Positions 1-11,970 are shown, numbered from the stretch's first letter. The stretch is 64,000 bases of DNA from Prescottella equi (GCF_002094305.1 NZ_LWTX01000008.1:1-64000), one strand, 5' to 3'. Numbers and translations are program-made. Notes: generated from the letters alone by a model not told the origin.

Positions 1-52
1 GCACACACCATCACTCGAAACACACAGTTTCTCGTTCCGGGGCAACCGTTCC

Positions 53-81
53 AGCCTAACCCGCACCCGACACCGACGCAA
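53..81 (-). promoter_or_regulatory. Second promoter candidate (putative rrn P2)
   Basis: Read on the minus strand: -35 TTGCGT (76-81), 17-bp spacer, -10 TAGGCT (53-58). It is weaker than the element at 200-228. Tandem promoters are usual for actinobacterial rRNA operons, which supports the call. Confidence 0.4.
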
Positions 82-199
82 ATCGGCGACCGGAAGGAGT
101 ATCGGCAACCGCCAGGCGCTCCCCGTACAACCTCGTTTTCCCTCGCTGACCAGTGAAGGTCGCGGCCGGGTCGGTGTCCGTGTCGCTCTGACCTGGAAT

Positions 200-228
200 A
201 AGTTACGCGAGGGTGAACGGAGCGTCAA
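200..228 (-). promoter_or_regulatory. Strong promoter downstream of murA (putative rrn P1)
   Basis: Read on the minus strand: -35 TTGACG (223-228), 17-bp spacer, -10 TAACTT (200-205). The match to the actinobacterial housekeeping consensus is good. It points away from murA toward the presumed rRNA operon. Confidence 0.65.
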
Positions 229-330
229 ACGGCCTGGTGGGAAGGATTCGGGACGTCGTTTTCCCAGGTCATCAAGCGCGAACGACCGCGGCCACGGCCG
301 GATGCTCGACTGTGATGCCGGGCACAGCGC

Positions 331-1602
331 TCATTGCCCGTCTCCTTCGTCCGAGACTCGACGGATGTCCCCGCCCAATCCGACCAGGTCCTCGACGAAT
401 CGGGGGTAGCCGCGATCGATGTGGTAGACGTCGTGCACTTCTGTCACCCCGTCCGCGACGAGCCCCGCAAGCACCAGGCCAGCGCCGGCACGGATGTCCG
501 AGGACCACACCGGGGCGCTCGACAGCTCCTCCACTCCCCGGATGACGGCATGGTGCCCGTCGGTGCGTGCATCCGCACCCAGGCGGATCATCTCTTCCAC
601 GAACCGGAATCGCGCCTCGAAGACGTTCTCGGTGATCATCGACGTGCCGTCCGCGATCGCCGCGAGCCCGATCGCCATCGGCTGCAGGTCTGTCGGGAAT
701 CCTGGGTACGGGAGGGTCGCGAAGTTCACGGCCTGCGGACGACCGGTCTGCACCACGCGGAAACCATCGGCCTCGGTGGTGATCTGCGAACCGGCGGCGC
801 GCAACTTGTCGAGCACGAGACTGAGGTGCTTCGGGTTCACGCCGCGGACGAGCACGTCCCCCCGCGTCATCGCTGCAGCGATACCCCAGGTGGCCGCGAC
901 GATCCGGTCGCCGATGACCCGGTGCGACGTGGGCTGCAAGCGGTCGACGCCGCGAATGGTCAGCGTCGTCGAGCCGGCGCCGGAGACCTTCGCGCCCATC
1001 CGGTTCAGCATGTTGCACAGGTCCACGATCTCCGGCTCGCGCGCCGCGTTATCGATGATCGTCTCTCCCCTGGCCAGTACGGCAGCCATGAGAATGTTCT
1101 CGGTCGCCCCCACCGAGGGGAACGCCAGGCGGATGTTGGCCCCGTACAGGTCGTCGGCCTCCGCGACGACGCAGCCGTGCTCGATCTCGCTGTGCGCACC
1201 CAGCAGGCGAAGTCCTGACTGGTGCATGTCGAGGGGGCGCGAACCGATCGCGTCTCCACCGGGAAGCGCCACGACTGCCTTGTGGCATCGCGCGACCAGC
1301 GGACCGAGGACACACACCGACGCTCGGAACTGCCGGACGGCCGCGAAGTCCGCGTGGTACTTCGGCTGCGCCGGTGTCGTAATCCTCGCGACATCCCCCT
1401 CGAGCGACACGTCGCAGCCCAGTCCGCGCAGTACATCGGCCATCAGCGGCACGTCGAGGATGTCGGGGCAGTTCTCGATGACGGTCGTGCCCTCGGCGAG
1501 CAGAGCCGCGGCCATCAGTTTCAGGACGCTGTTCTTCGCGCCGCCCACCGACACCTCACCGACGAGTCGGTTCCCACCAGCGACAAGAAAGCGTTCACTC
1601 AC
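331..1602 (-). CDS. murA: UDP-N-acetylglucosamine 1-carboxyvinyltransferase
   Basis: Transfers enolpyruvate from PEP to UDP-GlcNAc, the first committed cytoplasmic step of peptidoglycan synthesis. The 423-residue product has normal length with the GTG start at 1602 ([13 protein letters not shown]); the frame stays open upstream to 1659, but only the shorter start matches the family N-terminus. The GGAKNS substrate loop lies near residue 20. The active-site loop reads [14 protein letters not shown], with Asp117 in place of the catalytic Cys of most bacteria. The same substitution makes mycobacterial MurA insensitive to fosfomycin, so intrinsic resistance is expected. It is divergent from the cobalamin adenosyltransferase gene, 55 bp away, and is followed by the putative rRNA operon. 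Confidence 0.97.
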   Translation of the reverse strand: MSERFLVAGGNRLVGEVSVGGAKNSVLKLMAAALLAEGTTVIENCPDILDVPLMADVLRGLGCDVSLEGDVARITTPAQPKYHADFAAVRQFRASVCVLGPLVARCHKAVVALPGGDAIGSRPLDMHQSGLRLLGAHSEIEHGCVVAEADDLYGANIRLAFPSVGATENILMAAVLARGETIIDNAAREPEIVDLCNMLNRMGAKVSGAGSTTLTIRGVDRLQPTSHRVIGDRIVAATWGIAAAMTRGDVLVRGVNPKHLSLVLDKLRAAGSQITTEADGFRVVQTGRPQAVNFATLPYPGFPTDLQPMAIGLAAIADGTSMITENVFEARFRFVEEMIRLGADARTDGHHAVIRGVEELSSAPVWSSDIRAGAGLVLAGLVADGVTEVHDVYHIDRGYPRFVEDLVGLGGDIRRVSDEGDGQ

Positions 1603-1657
1603 AGTCGAACAGCCTAGCCAGGACAACGCCGGACCTGCCGAGCGGTACCGTTGCCCC

Positions 1658-2233
1658 ATGGCTGTTCACTTGACGCGGATTTACACCCGGACCGGCGACG
1701 ACGGCACTACCGGTCTGAGCGATTTCTCCCGCGTGTCCAAGAACGATCCACGGCTCATCGCGTACGCCGACTGCGACGAAACGAACGCGAGCATCGGCGT
1801 CGCTCTCGCACTCGGCACCCCGCCCGAGGAGATCGTCGACGTGCTCCGCCAGGTCCAGAACGACCTGTTCGACGCCGGCGCGGATCTCTCGACGCCGGTC
1901 GTTCCGGACCCCAAGTACCCGCCGCTGCGCGTGACCGAGGCCTACATCGAACGCCTCGAAGGATGGTGCGACGAGTTCAACGAGCGCCTCGAACCGCTGC
2001 ACTCGTTCATCCTGCCGGGCGGCACCCCGCTCGGGGCCCTGCTCCATTCGTCGCGCACGATCGCCCGACGCGCGGAACGCTCGGCCTGGGCGGCCGTCGA
2101 GGCCAGCCCCGACGACACCAACACCCTGCCGGCGAAGTACCTCAATCGCCTGTCGGACCTGCTGTTCATCGTCAGCCGCCTCGCCAATCCGGGCGGAGAC
2201 GTCCTGTGGAAGCCCGGTGCGGGCCGGTCCTGA
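1658..2233 (+). CDS. pduO: PduO-type ATP:cob(I)alamin adenosyltransferase
   Basis: Adenosylates cob(I)alamin to coenzyme B12 in the cytoplasm. The 191-residue protein begins [20 protein letters not shown], the nucleotide-binding N-terminal signature of PduO-type enzymes. The RTIARRAER segment in the C-terminal half is the conserved Arg-rich active-site helix. Length fits the family. It is divergent from murA, matching the Rv1314c-murA arrangement of M. tuberculosis, and ends in a strong bidirectional terminator. The ATG at 1658 is supported by the family N-terminus. Confidence 0.93.
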   Translation: MAVHLTRIYTRTGDDGTTGLSDFSRVSKNDPRLIAYADCDETNASIGVALALGTPPEEIVDVLRQVQNDLFDAGADLSTPVVPDPKYPPLRVTEAYIERLEGWCDEFNERLEPLHSFILPGGTPLGALLHSSRTIARRAERSAWAAVEASPDDTNTLPAKYLNRLSDLLFIVSRLANPGGDVLWKPGAGRS

Positions 2234-2248
2234 CCCCCCGCGCAACGC

Positions 2249-2276
2249 AAAAGGGAGGCCGACAGGCCTCCCTTTT
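2249..2276. terminator. Bidirectional intrinsic terminator
   Basis: A perfect 12-bp stem (AAAAGGGAGGCC, loop GACA, GGCCTCCCTTTT) has an A run on one side and a T run on the other. It lies between the convergent adenosyltransferase gene and the DUF2550 gene that ends the ATP synthase cluster, so it can terminate both. Confidence 0.9.
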
Positions 2277-2297
2277 CTGTTCTCGCTCCGCGGTTCG

Positions 2298-2732
2298 TCA
2301 GGCGGGACGTCCCCGCAACGACCGTCCGTCCGGCCTCGACTCCACCCATGAAAGGAAGGCGGTCAAGGCGCCCCGGTCGAGGGCTATCTCGTACGTGTCG
2401 TCACCGTCGGAGATCTCGAGAATCACGATCTCGTCGGTCATGATGTCGTACTCGTTGCCGACGGGGCCGCGACGGGAACCGACCTCGATCCCCTGACGAC
2501 TCAACCGGGAGTCCGGTCCGGGCCGCAGGCTCGACAGCTTGAAGAAGACCAGCGAACCTTCGCCGTACCGGACGACCCCGTGTCGCCAACCACTTCCACC
2601 GGGAGCCGGGGTCACTCGCAGAATCGCCGCCGTGCCACCCCGTCGCAGAACGGCGAGGCGATACACGAAAGCCGCGACGAAGGCCGCGAGCAGCACAACC
2701 AGAATGATGAGAACAACCATTCCGATCGTCAC
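2298..2732 (-). CDS. DUF2550 family membrane-anchored protein
   Basis: A 144-residue protein with one N-terminal transmembrane helix (about residues 4-26) followed by a cytoplasmic domain of about 115 residues. Family and position, immediately after atpC, match the Rv1312 locus of M. tuberculosis. Its function is unknown. The soluble part has the YEIALDRGALTAFLSWVES segment near the C-terminus typical of DUF2550. It starts 37 bp after atpC and probably belongs to the same transcript. Convergent with the adenosyltransferase gene across the hairpin at 2249-2276. Confidence 0.85.
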   Translation of the reverse strand: MTIGMVVLIILVVLLAAFVAAFVYRLAVLRRGGTAAILRVTPAPGGSGWRHGVVRYGEGSLVFFKLSSLRPGPDSRLSRQGIEVGSRRGPVGNEYDIMTDEIVILEISDGDDTYEIALDRGALTAFLSWVESRPDGRSLRGRPA

Positions 2733-2768
2733 TACTCGTCGGCTCCGTCGCGGCTCGTCGTGGACTGA

Positions 2769-3137
2769 CTACGCGCGCTCGACGGCGCGCAGCTGACCCT
2801 TGGCGATCGCGATCGCCTCGAGATCCTCGGTGGTCTCGGCCAGGACGGCCTTGGCCGCCTCGACGTCGACATCATGCGCCATGTCAGCGGACTCGGCCAG
2901 GATCGTCACCGTGGTGGCGGTCACCGAGAGGAAGCCACCGTGCACCGCGGCGACCACGCGCTCGCCGTCGACGGTCGTGATCGCAACCACGCCGCCTTCG
3001 ACGAGCTGGCCGAGGACCGGCTCGTGCCCGGGCATGACACCGATCTCACCCTCGGTCGTCTGGGCGCTGACCAGCTTCGCCGATCCCGACCAGAGTCGCT
3101 GCTCGACGGCAACGAGTTCAACGGTCATCTCAGCCAT
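2769..3137 (-). CDS. atpC: ATP synthase epsilon subunit
   Basis: The rotor subunit of F1 that couples gamma to the c-ring and can inhibit ATP hydrolysis. At 122 residues it is shorter than the E. coli protein (about 139), as in other actinobacteria with a reduced C-terminal helical hairpin. The N-terminal beta-sandwich ([18 protein letters not shown], then [16 protein letters not shown]) is clear. Six bases separate it from atpD; it is the last catalytic-complex gene of the operon. Confidence 0.97.
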   Translation of the reverse strand: MAEMTVELVAVEQRLWSGSAKLVSAQTTEGEIGVMPGHEPVLGQLVEGGVVAITTVDGERVVAAVHGGFLSVTATTVTILAESADMAHDVDVEAAKAVLAETTEDLEAIAIAKGQLRAVERA

Positions 3138-3143
3138 GTCGGT

Positions 3144-4595
<1,452 letters not shown>

Positions 4596-5576
4596 CTAGT
4601 CACTTCCTGCGCTCGAGGCCAGCGCATTCGCGCCACCGACGATCTCGCTGATTTCCTGGGTGATCTGGGCCTGGCGAGCCTGGTTTGCCTGACGGCTCAG
4701 GGTGTTCACCAGTTCGTTCGCATTATCCGTCGCGGCCTTCATGGCGGTACGACGGGCGGCAGACTCCGAGGCGGCGGAGTCCAGCAGCGCCGAGTAGATA
4801 CGCGTGCTCACGTACTTCGGCAGCAGGGCCGACAGCAACGTGCCGGCCTCGGGCTCGAAATTGTAGACCGCGCTCGGACCCGACTTGCCGTCGTGCTGGC
4901 CGTTGGACAGCATGTCCTCGCCCAGCTCGATGTGATCGTCCGTGTAATCGACCTCGAGCGGAGCCATCCGCCGGACTTCCGGCTTCTGGGTGAGCATCGA
5001 GACGAAGCGCGTGTAGACGATATGGAGTTCGTCGACGCCCTCGATCGTGCCCTCGCCGTTCGGCGCCTCGACCTCGGCACCGGAACCGGCCATGAACAGC
5101 TCGACCAGGTGACGGCTCGCCTTGGCGGCATCCGCGTAGCCGGGCTCCTGGGAGAAGCCCGTCCACGCACCACCGATCTTGCGGCCGCGGAACGTGTAGT
5201 AACCGAGGCCCTTGGAACCGAGCACGTAGATCACGGGCTCCTTGCCCTCGGAGCGCAGCAGCTGGAACAGCTCCTCCGCTTCCTTGAGGGCGTTGGAGTT
5301 GTAACCGCCGCACATACCGCGGTCACTGGTCACGACCAGGACGGCAGCACGCTTCGGGTTCGCCCGCTCGTTGAGCAGCGGGTGGTCGAGCGACGCCGAG
5401 GCGCTGGCCAGCTCGGAGAGCACCTTGGTGATCTCCTCCGCGTACGGCTTGGAAGCCGCGACACGGGCCTGCGCCTTGGTGATGCGCGAGGTGGCGATCA
5501 GTTCCTGCGCCTTGGTGATCTTCTTGGTCGAGTTGACCGACTTGATGCGAGAACGCAGTTCGCGGATGCTTGCCAT
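4596..5576 (-). CDS. atpG: ATP synthase gamma subunit
   Basis: Central stalk of F1. The 326-residue protein starts [20 protein letters not shown] and ends with the conserved long C-terminal helix ([20 protein letters not shown]). It is longer than the E. coli subunit (287). The region around residues 205-225 ([20 protein letters not shown]) is extra and may correspond to the actinobacterial gamma loop implicated in mycobacteria in suppressing ATP hydrolysis; that parallel is an inference. It lies between atpA and atpD. Confidence 0.97.
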   Translation of the reverse strand: MASIRELRSRIKSVNSTKKITKAQELIATSRITKAQARVAASKPYAEEITKVLSELASASASLDHPLLNERANPKRAAVLVVTSDRGMCGGYNSNALKEAEELFQLLRSEGKEPVIYVLGSKGLGYYTFRGRKIGGAWTGFSQEPGYADAAKASRHLVELFMAGSGAEVEAPNGEGTIEGVDELHIVYTRFVSMLTQKPEVRRMAPLEVDYTDDHIELGEDMLSNGQHDGKSGPSAVYNFEPEAGTLLSALLPKYVSTRIYSALLDSAASESAARRTAMKAATDNANELVNTLSRQANQARQAQITQEISEIVGGANALASSAGSD

Positions 5577-5624
5577 CGATCGATCACTCTCCCTTCGGGT
5601 GACGCTGAGTCATGGGGACCACGC

Positions 5625-7268
5625 TCACTTGCTGACAGTGGTGCGCTTGACGGTGACCTTCTCCTGGCCGACCTCGGAGGCGTCGAGAGCCTCGGCCTCG
5701 GCCTCGTTGACGACACGGCTGCCGTCGGAGGCGAGGAAGCCTGCCTTGAACTTCTCGGTCGCAGCCGTCAGGGTCGCGATCGAGGCGTCGTCGAGAGCCT
5801 TGCCGCCCTTGATGGCCTCGTAGACGCTGCCCGCGTTGCGGTGCAGGTCGTCGAGAAGCTCGGCCTCGAAGCGGCGCACGTCGGCGACGGGCACCGAGTC
5901 GAACACACCCTCACCGGCGAGGTAGATCGAGATGATCTGGTCCTCGACCGCGATCGGCGAGTACTGGTCCTGCTTGAGCAGCTCGACCAGACGCTGGCCG
6001 CGCTCGAGCTGAGCCTTCGAAGCGGCATCGAGGTCCGAAGCGAAGGCCGAGAAGGCCTCGAGCTCACGGAACTGCGCGAGCTCCAGACGCAGCGAACCGG
6101 AGACCTTCTTCATGCCCTTGGTCTGCGCGGCGCCACCGACGCGGGAAACCGAGATACCGACGTTGATCGCGGGGCGGATGCCCTTGTTGAACAGGTCGGA
6201 CTCGAGGAAGACCTGACCGTCGGTGATCGAGATGACGTTGGTCGGGATGTACGCCGAGACGTCGTTGGCCTTGGTCTCGATGATCGGCAGAGCCGTCAGC
6301 GAACCGCCACCGAGCTCGTCGGACAGCTTGGCCGAACGCTCCAGCAGACGCGAGTGCAGGTAGAAGACGTCACCCGGGTAGGCCTCACGTCCCGGCGGAC
6401 GACGCAGCAGCAGCGAGATGGCGCGGTACGCCTCGGCCTGCTTGGTCAGGTCGTCGAACACGATGAGGACGTGCTTGCCCTGGTACATCCAGTGCTGGCC
6501 GATGGCCGAACCGGTGTACGGGGCGAGCCACTTGAAGCCGGCGGAGTCCGAAGCCGGGGCAGCGACGATGGTGGTGTACTCCATCGCGCCCTGCTCCTCG
6601 AGCGCCTGCTTGACGCCGGCGATGGTGGAGCCCTTCTGGCCGATGGCGACGTAGATGCAGCGGACCTGCTGCTTCGGGTCGCCGGTCGCCCAGTTCGCCT
6701 TCTGGTTCAGGATGGCGTCGACACAGACCGCGGTCTTACCGGTCTTGCGGTCGCCGATGACGAGCTGACGCTGTCCGCGGCCGATCGGGGTCATGGCGTC
6801 GATGGCCTTGATACCGGTCTGCAGCGGCTCCTCGACGGGCTGACGCTCGAGCACCGTGGCGGCCTGCAACTCGAGGGCGCGGGTCTCGGTGGTCTCGATG
6901 TCGCCGAGGCCGTCGATCGGCCGACCCAGCGGGTCGACGACGCGGCCCAGGTAGCCGTCGCCGACCGGCACCGACAGAACGTCGCCGGTCCGCTTGACTT
7001 CCTGGCCCTCTTCGATGTGCTCGTAGTCACCCAGGACGACGGCACCGATCTCGGTGGCGTCCAGGTTCAGTGCAACACCGAGCACGCCGCCCGGGAACTC
7101 CAGCAGCTCGTTGGCCATCGCCGACGGCAGGCCGGTGATGTGAGCGATGCCGTCGCTGGTGTCGGACACCACGCCGACCTCCTCGCGGGAGGCCTCCGGT
7201 GAGTAGCTCGCGGTGTAGTTCTCGATCGCGCTACGGATCTCGTCGGAGGAGATCGTCAGCTCCGCCAT
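5625..7268 (-). CDS. atpA: ATP synthase alpha subunit
   Basis: Non-catalytic nucleotide-binding F1 subunit. With the ATG at 7268 ([18 protein letters not shown]) the protein has 547 residues, the normal actinobacterial length; the open frame upstream to 7442 overlaps atpH and lacks family similarity. The P-loop GDRKTGKT is near residue 170. The C-terminus has the about 30-residue extension seen in mycobacterial AtpA, which there contributes to latency of ATP hydrolysis. Located between atpH and atpG. Confidence 0.98.
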   Translation of the reverse strand: MAELTISSDEIRSAIENYTASYSPEASREEVGVVSDTSDGIAHITGLPSAMANELLEFPGGVLGVALNLDATEIGAVVLGDYEHIEEGQEVKRTGDVLSVPVGDGYLGRVVDPLGRPIDGLGDIETTETRALELQAATVLERQPVEEPLQTGIKAIDAMTPIGRGQRQLVIGDRKTGKTAVCVDAILNQKANWATGDPKQQVRCIYVAIGQKGSTIAGVKQALEEQGAMEYTTIVAAPASDSAGFKWLAPYTGSAIGQHWMYQGKHVLIVFDDLTKQAEAYRAISLLLRRPPGREAYPGDVFYLHSRLLERSAKLSDELGGGSLTALPIIETKANDVSAYIPTNVISITDGQVFLESDLFNKGIRPAINVGISVSRVGGAAQTKGMKKVSGSLRLELAQFRELEAFSAFASDLDAASKAQLERGQRLVELLKQDQYSPIAVEDQIISIYLAGEGVFDSVPVADVRRFEAELLDDLHRNAGSVYEAIKGGKALDDASIATLTAATEKFKAGFLASDGSRVVNEAEAEALDASEVGQEKVTVKRTTVSK

Positions 7269-7329
7269 GTTTTTCCTGCTCTCGGTATCTGGTCTTCGAA
7301 AAGATCGGGAGTATGTGTTCGGTCGTCGG

Positions 7330-8163
7330 CTACTTGAAGGTCTTGCGCAGGGCAGCGAGGCGACCGGCCGCGCTCCCGTCGATGACCTCGTGGCCCACCC
7401 GGACGACCATGCCGCTGAGGAGTGCCGGATCGACCTCCACATGCACGGTGACGGGCTTGCCGTAGGTGCGGGTCAGCGTCGCCGCGAGCCGCTCGACCTG
7501 CTCGCTCGACAACGTCGAGGCGCTGCGAACATGCGCAACGGCCTTGTCTCGGAGCGCCGCGGCCAGGGCCGACAGCTCGTCGAACGCATCCGCCGGAGCG
7601 GTGCGCAGGCGACCCACAGCCTGGATGGCAAGAGCCTCCGTGATTGCGGTGACCTTGCCGTACAGCAGCTTCGACAGCAGCTCTCGCTTGGCGGCGACGG
7701 GCGTCGAACGATCCGAAAGGACCTGCTCCAGCTGCGGATTGCCGGCAACGATGCGGCCGAGACGGAAGAGCTCGTCCTCGACCGTGTCGCTCTGGCTCTG
7801 ATCCGCTGCGGCACGGAGCAGGGACTCACGCCCGACCGTGACCAGCGAGTTCAGCAGATCCGCCGTGCTCGACCAGTCCTGGCCCGCGGCGGCCTCGAGG
7901 GCTGCCAGCGCCTCGGCGCCGACCTTCCCCGAGAACACCTGGCGGGCCAGGCCCTGTCGACCAGCGGCAGGCGTGGACGCGTCGGCCAGAGCACTCCGGA
8001 GAGTGCGCTGACCGTCGAGAACCTCGACCACCGAGAACAGCTCGGATCCGGCCTGCGCCGCGGCCGCAGTGGCCGCGCCGGGGGAAACGGAATCCAACGC
8101 CGCGGTGAGCGCAGCACGAGTCTGCGTCAGGGCTTCACGGCTCGCTGCGTACATGGTGCTCAC
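7330..8163 (-). CDS. atpH: ATP synthase delta subunit (long form)
   Basis: Peripheral-stalk subunit joining F1 to the b subunit. The GTG at 8163 overlaps the atpF stop (GTGA); an ATG three codons on, at 8154 ([11 protein letters not shown]), is an alternative and closer to family N-termini. At 274-277 residues it is about 90 longer than the E. coli subunit. It has no transmembrane helix, so it is not the b-delta fusion found in Mycobacterium. The C-terminal half, including [19 protein letters not shown] and [14 protein letters not shown], is the canonical delta signature; the extra length lies in the N-terminal half. Confidence 0.95.
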   Translation of the reverse strand: MSTMYAASREALTQTRAALTAALDSVSPGAATAAAAQAGSELFSVVEVLDGQRTLRSALADASTPAAGRQGLARQVFSGKVGAEALAALEAAAGQDWSSTADLLNSLVTVGRESLLRAAADQSQSDTVEDELFRLGRIVAGNPQLEQVLSDRSTPVAAKRELLSKLLYGKVTAITEALAIQAVGRLRTAPADAFDELSALAAALRDKAVAHVRSASTLSSEQVERLAATLTRTYGKPVTVHVEVDPALLSGMVVRVGHEVIDGSAAGRLAALRKTFK

Positions 8164-8720
8164 TTTCCTGCTGCGGAATCGGCGCTGACTGCGTCCAGCT
8201 CGTTGAGGAAGCGATCGACCGTTCCGGCGCGCTTGACGTCGTCGGCGAGCGACTCTCCGATGACCTTCTCGGCCAGGTCGACCGCGGTCTTACCGAGGTC
8301 GGCCCGCAGCTCGGTCACGATCTGCTGCCGCTGAGCGACGAGCTGGCTGTGACCGGCGGCGACGATGCGGTCGCTCTCCTCCTGGGCCTGTGCCTTCATC
8401 TCGGAGATGATCTGCTGGCCCTGAGTACGTGCTTCCTCGCGGATCTGTGCGGCCTCGGTGCGAGCCTCGGCGAGCTGGGCGTGGTACTGCTCCAGCGCGG
8501 CCTTGGCCTCTGCCTGAGCCTCTTCGGCCCGCTTGATGCCGCCGTCGATCTGCTCGGTGCGCTCGGCGAGAACCTTCTGGAACATCGGAAGAACGAACTT
8601 CCAGAAGACGAACCCGACGACCACCAGGGCAACGATCGACCAAGTGATGTCATACGTCGCGGGCAGGAGGGGGTTGTGATCCTCCCCCTCGGCCGCGAGC
8701 AATGCGATGGTGGTTGACAT
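8160..8720 (-). CDS. atpF: ATP synthase b subunit
   Basis: Membrane anchor of the peripheral stalk. The 186 residues have one transmembrane helix at about 27-47 ([20 protein letters not shown]) and a long charged coiled coil ([20 protein letters not shown] onward). Only one b-type gene is present; there is no separate b' gene. Its stop codon overlaps the atpH start, implying translational coupling. Nine bases follow atpE. Confidence 0.96.
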   Translation of the reverse strand: MSTTIALLAAEGEDHNPLLPATYDITWSIVALVVVGFVFWKFVLPMFQKVLAERTEQIDGGIKRAEEAQAEAKAALEQYHAQLAEARTEAAQIREEARTQGQQIISEMKAQAQEESDRIVAAGHSQLVAQRQQIVTELRADLGKTAVDLAEKVIGESLADDVKRAGTVDRFLNELDAVSADSAAGK

Positions 8721-8729
8721 GGTGTGTTC

Positions 8730-9035
<306 letters not shown>

Positions 9036-9051
9036 CTAACGATGTGAGTGG

Positions 9052-9831
9052 TCAGTGCGAGTCGGCGTGGAGCGCCAAATCGATGTACACGGCGGTGAGC
9101 AGCGCGAAGACGTACGCCTGCAGACCGATCACCAGGAGTTCGAAGAACGTCATGGCGACGCCGGCGATGATCGACGGCACGCCGAAGATCGCCTGGAACC
9201 CTCCGGAGGTGAAGAAGAAGTACTGCGTGGCGCTGAAGAACAGCACGAGCAGGATGTGTCCGGCCAGCATGTTGGCCATGAGTCGGACCATCAGCGTGAA
9301 CGGCCGGAGCACGAAGGTCGAGAGGAACTCGATCGGAATCAGCAGGAAGTGCAGCGGAAGCGGCACACCCGGGACGACGACGCTCGACTTGACGTACTTG
9401 AAGAAGCCGTACTTCTTGATGCCCACGTAGTTGAAGGTGATGTAGGCCAGTGCCGCCAGCACGAGCGGCATGCCGATTCGTGCGTTCGGCGAGATGTTCA
9501 GGAAGGGCGTGACACTCGCGATGTTGCTTGCCAGCACGATGAAGAAGATGGTCGTGATGACCGGCAGGAAGCGCTTGCCCTGCTCCTTGCCCAAGATCTC
9601 TTCCGCGATGTTGATCCGCACGAAATCGAGCGCGTACTCGCCGACGTTCTGGACACCGCGCGGAACGATCTTCGGGCTCCGCATCGCGATGATGAAGAAC
9701 ACTGCCACCAGCGCCGACATCAACAGACGGATCAGCATCAGACGGTCGAGTTCGAAGATCGTGCCCTCGAACAGCACTGCGGGCGGGTAGAAATCATCGA
9801 GTGACGGCGGATGGTATTCACCCGCGGCCAT
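9052..9831 (-). CDS. atpB: ATP synthase a subunit
   Basis: Proton-channel subunit of Fo, with five or six membrane helices in 259 residues. The essential arginine is visible in FTLMVRLMANMLAGH in the second half. The ATG at 9831 (MAAGEYHPPSLDDF) is chosen because the preceding in-frame codons (to 10074) do not resemble the family. The gene follows a 388-bp non-coding interval and heads the core atpBEFHAGDC block. Confidence 0.95.
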   Translation of the reverse strand: MAAGEYHPPSLDDFYPPAVLFEGTIFELDRLMLIRLLMSALVAVFFIIAMRSPKIVPRGVQNVGEYALDFVRINIAEEILGKEQGKRFLPVITTIFFIVLASNIASVTPFLNISPNARIGMPLVLAALAYITFNYVGIKKYGFFKYVKSSVVVPGVPLPLHFLLIPIEFLSTFVLRPFTLMVRLMANMLAGHILLVLFFSATQYFFFTSGGFQAIFGVPSIIAGVAMTFFELLVIGLQAYVFALLTAVYIDLALHADSH

Positions 9832-10219
9832 GAAGGTGACGCTCAGCGGTCTCTCCCGTAGTCGGCCGCAGGCATCGCTGTCTGCGGTTCGATCGGACAT
9901 TGACGATCTAACAAGTCGACCAGGTCGGCTCGCGTATTCGTCAGCAGCTGGAGACTCGGGCGAACCCGTCCTGGCGTCTGTCGGTGTCGGCGACTGTCGT
10001 CGACTCGGCAACTGGAGGGTGGTTCCGCCCAAATCTGAAATTCGGACAACTCCGACAGCCTCTGTCGCCTGCAAGCGTTACCGAGACGCCAGGTCATCTG
10101 GACTTTCCCGGCATCTGCGCACTTGCTTGGACCAGAGACTATCAAGACATCTACGACGTTGTGTAGACGGGGTACCCGAAAACTCTGGAACACGTTGCAG
10201 AAAACGCCTCGTCCATGCG
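9832..10219. other. Intergenic region upstream of atpB
   Basis: A 388-bp gap between the atpI-like gene and atpB, unusually long for this otherwise tight operon. No supported gene was found on either strand. A small hairpin is visible (CGACAG at 10053-10058, CTGTCG at 10062-10067). I looked for a sigma70-type pair on the minus strand and found no convincing one. It may hold the main ATP synthase promoter or a 5' leader. Confidence 0.5.
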
Positions 10220-10675
10220 TCAGGCAGCGCCCGATTCGTTGTCGGGTTCGTGCGGTGTCACGTACGGGACCTTGGTCTGGAGTACGCCGTAGGTCTCGGC
10301 GCCGAGAACGACGACGAGCGAGAGAACGATGACGATCACCATCGCCTGGCGGTTGTAGAAGTCCAGGGGATCGAGGATCGCGAGCACGGTGATGGCCAGG
10401 ATCATCTTGAGAAGCCAGCTACCCAGCAGGACCGCGCCAGCAGTGACGGCCGGCAGTTTGGCGGTGAGGAGCACGACCAGGACGGTGCACAGGATGAAGC
10501 CACCGCCGACGGCAGCGCCGAGCAGAGCGCCCCACAGTCCGGCGACGCCGGCGAACAGGCTGGCGATGATCACGCCGCCGACGGCGAGCACGAGCAGTCC
10601 GAGCACGCCGTAGCGAAGGCCACGGCGGAGCGCCGCCGTGGGATCGGTCGAATAGGGCTCTGGGGTGGAAGTCAC
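10220..10675 (-). CDS. AtpI-like membrane protein preceding the ATP synthase
   Basis: A 151-residue protein with four predicted membrane helices (about residues 21-45, 47-70, 76-104 and 110-130). Position just before atpB and size match Rv1303 of M. tuberculosis and the atpI group, thought to assist assembly of the c-ring; that role is by analogy only. The GTG at 10675 (VTSTPEPYSTDP) is preceded by a GGGAG ribosome site. The same frame is open far upstream, but that part is antisense-like shadow over wecA. Fifty bases separate it from wecA. Confidence 0.8.
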   Translation of the reverse strand: MTSTPEPYSTDPTAALRRGLRYGVLGLLVLAVGGVIIASLFAGVAGLWGALLGAAVGGGFILCTVLVVLLTAKLPAVTAGAVLLGSWLLKMILAITVLAILDPLDFYNRQAMVIVIVLSLVVVLGAETYGVLQTKVPYVTPHEPDNESGAA

Positions 10676-10725
10676 GGCTCCCAGGTTAGAGGAACGCTCG
10701 GGGTGGGCCGCTCCCCCTGCCCCGG

Positions 10726-11907
10726 CTACCGGCGACTGTCCTGCCGGAGCCCACGCCAGGACGGCACCGCGGTGACCACCAGGGCGAAGACCAGGCCGCC
10801 GGCGACGAGCAGCACCACGATCCGCCTGTCGATCAGCGACGATCCGACCGCCCCGAACGCCAGTACCGCCACCCACAAGTAGATGAGCAGGACCACGCGA
10901 CGGTGCGAATGGCCGATCTGCAGGAGGCGATGATGCAGGTGCATCTTGTCGGGGCTGAACGGGCTGACCCCGGCCCGCGTGCGCCGGATGACCGCGAGGA
11001 GCAGGTCGAGGATCGGGATGAACATCACCGCGCCGACCAGCAACAGCGGCGAGAGCAGACCGAGGAGATCCCGAGAACCGTAGGCGGTGAAGCTGATCCG
11101 CCCGGATGCGCTGGTCGACACCGCGGCCAGGGTGAGCCCGATGAGCATCGACCCGGAGTCGCCCATGAAGATCCGGGCCGGCTGGAAATTGTGGGGAAGG
11201 AAACCGAGACATGCGCCGGCCAACGCCGCCGCGATCATCGCGGGTGGGTAGACCCCGACGTCGCCGCCCTGGTCGTGCAGGATTCCCACCGAGAACGCAC
11301 AGATCGCCAGCGAGGCGATGAGCCCGAGACCGGCCGCGAGCCCGTCGAGCCCGTCGACGAAGTTCATCGCATTGATCATCACGACGGCGACCGCGACGGT
11401 GACCAGGCCCGCCTGGAGCTGATCGAGAATCACGGTGCTGCTCTCGCCGAACGGCAACGGGATCAGGTACCAGCTCACCCCCATGACCACGAGGATGCCC
11501 GCGGCGGTCACCTGCCCGACGAACTTGGTGAGCGCGTCGAGCCCCCACCGGTCGTCGATCACACCGACCAGCACGATCACGAACCCCGCCACCAGGACCG
11601 CGGCGATGTCCCGCGAGAACTCGAATCCTCGCGTCAGCGCGGGCAGTTGACCGGCGAAGAGCAACGCGACGAGCATGCCGGCGTACATGCCGATCCCGCC
11701 GAGTCGGGGCGTCGGTTCGACGTGGACGTCGCGGTCGCGCGGGATGGCGACGGCACCGAAGCGGATCGCGAGCCTCCGGACGAGGCCGGTTCCGAGGAAT
11801 GTGACGACGGCGGCCGTCAGCATCACGAGCAGCAACTCGCGCAGCGGCACGCCCGCGCCGTTGCCGGCCTGGGCGAGCGCCAGCACCGCCGTATCTGCAG
11901 AACTCAC
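10726..11907 (-). CDS. wecA: Undecaprenyl-phosphate GlcNAc-1-phosphate transferase
   Basis: Transfers GlcNAc-1-phosphate from UDP-GlcNAc to decaprenyl/undecaprenyl phosphate, starting the linker unit that joins arabinogalactan to peptidoglycan. The 393-residue polytopic protein has the family motifs in order: PTPRLGG (about 66-72), VIDDRWG (about 116-122), NAMNFVDGLDGLA (about 180-192), FMGDSGS and the basic KMHLHHRLL loop. The position (tsaC-wecA-atpI-like) equals that of Rv1302. Membrane-bound. Confidence 0.95.
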   Translation of the reverse strand: MSSADTAVLALAQAGNGAGVPLRELLLVMLTAAVVTFLGTGLVRRLAIRFGAVAIPRDRDVHVEPTPRLGGIGMYAGMLVALLFAGQLPALTRGFEFSRDIAAVLVAGFVIVLVGVIDDRWGLDALTKFVGQVTAAGILVVMGVSWYLIPLPFGESSTVILDQLQAGLVTVAVAVVMINAMNFVDGLDGLAAGLGLIASLAICAFSVGILHDQGGDVGVYPPAMIAAALAGACLGFLPHNFQPARIFMGDSGSMLIGLTLAAVSTSASGRISFTAYGSRDLLGLLSPLLLVGAVMFIPILDLLLAVIRRTRAGVSPFSPDKMHLHHRLLQIGHSHRRVVLLIYLWVAVLAFGAVGSSLIDRRIVVLLVAGGLVFALVVTAVPSWRGLRQDSRR

Positions 11908-11970
11908 CTCGACGACGCTACCGGCCGACGAGCCGGGAACCGGGATTGACCAGGACGAGTCCGCTCACCG

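Larger units (their letters stand above)
1..330 (-). other. Putative rRNA operon promoter/leader region (non-coding)
   Basis: No convincing gene lies between the murA stop codon and the window edge. On the minus strand the stretch carries two sigma70-like promoters with 17-bp spacers, listed separately, both firing out of the window. In mycobacteria murA is followed directly by the 16S-23S-5S operon, so this is inferred to be the upstream region of rrs. The rRNA itself is not in the window, so the assignment rests on synteny and promoter strength. Confidence 0.6.

Noticed and set aside
9832-10219. A riboswitch or promoter in the gap before atpB
   Set aside because: No recognised aptamer core and no convincing -35/-10 pair; only a short hairpin was found.
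10676-11548. Upstream extension of the AtpI-like protein
   Set aside because: It overlaps wecA in another frame and has Arg-rich shadow composition; the hydrophobic AtpI-like part begins at 10675.
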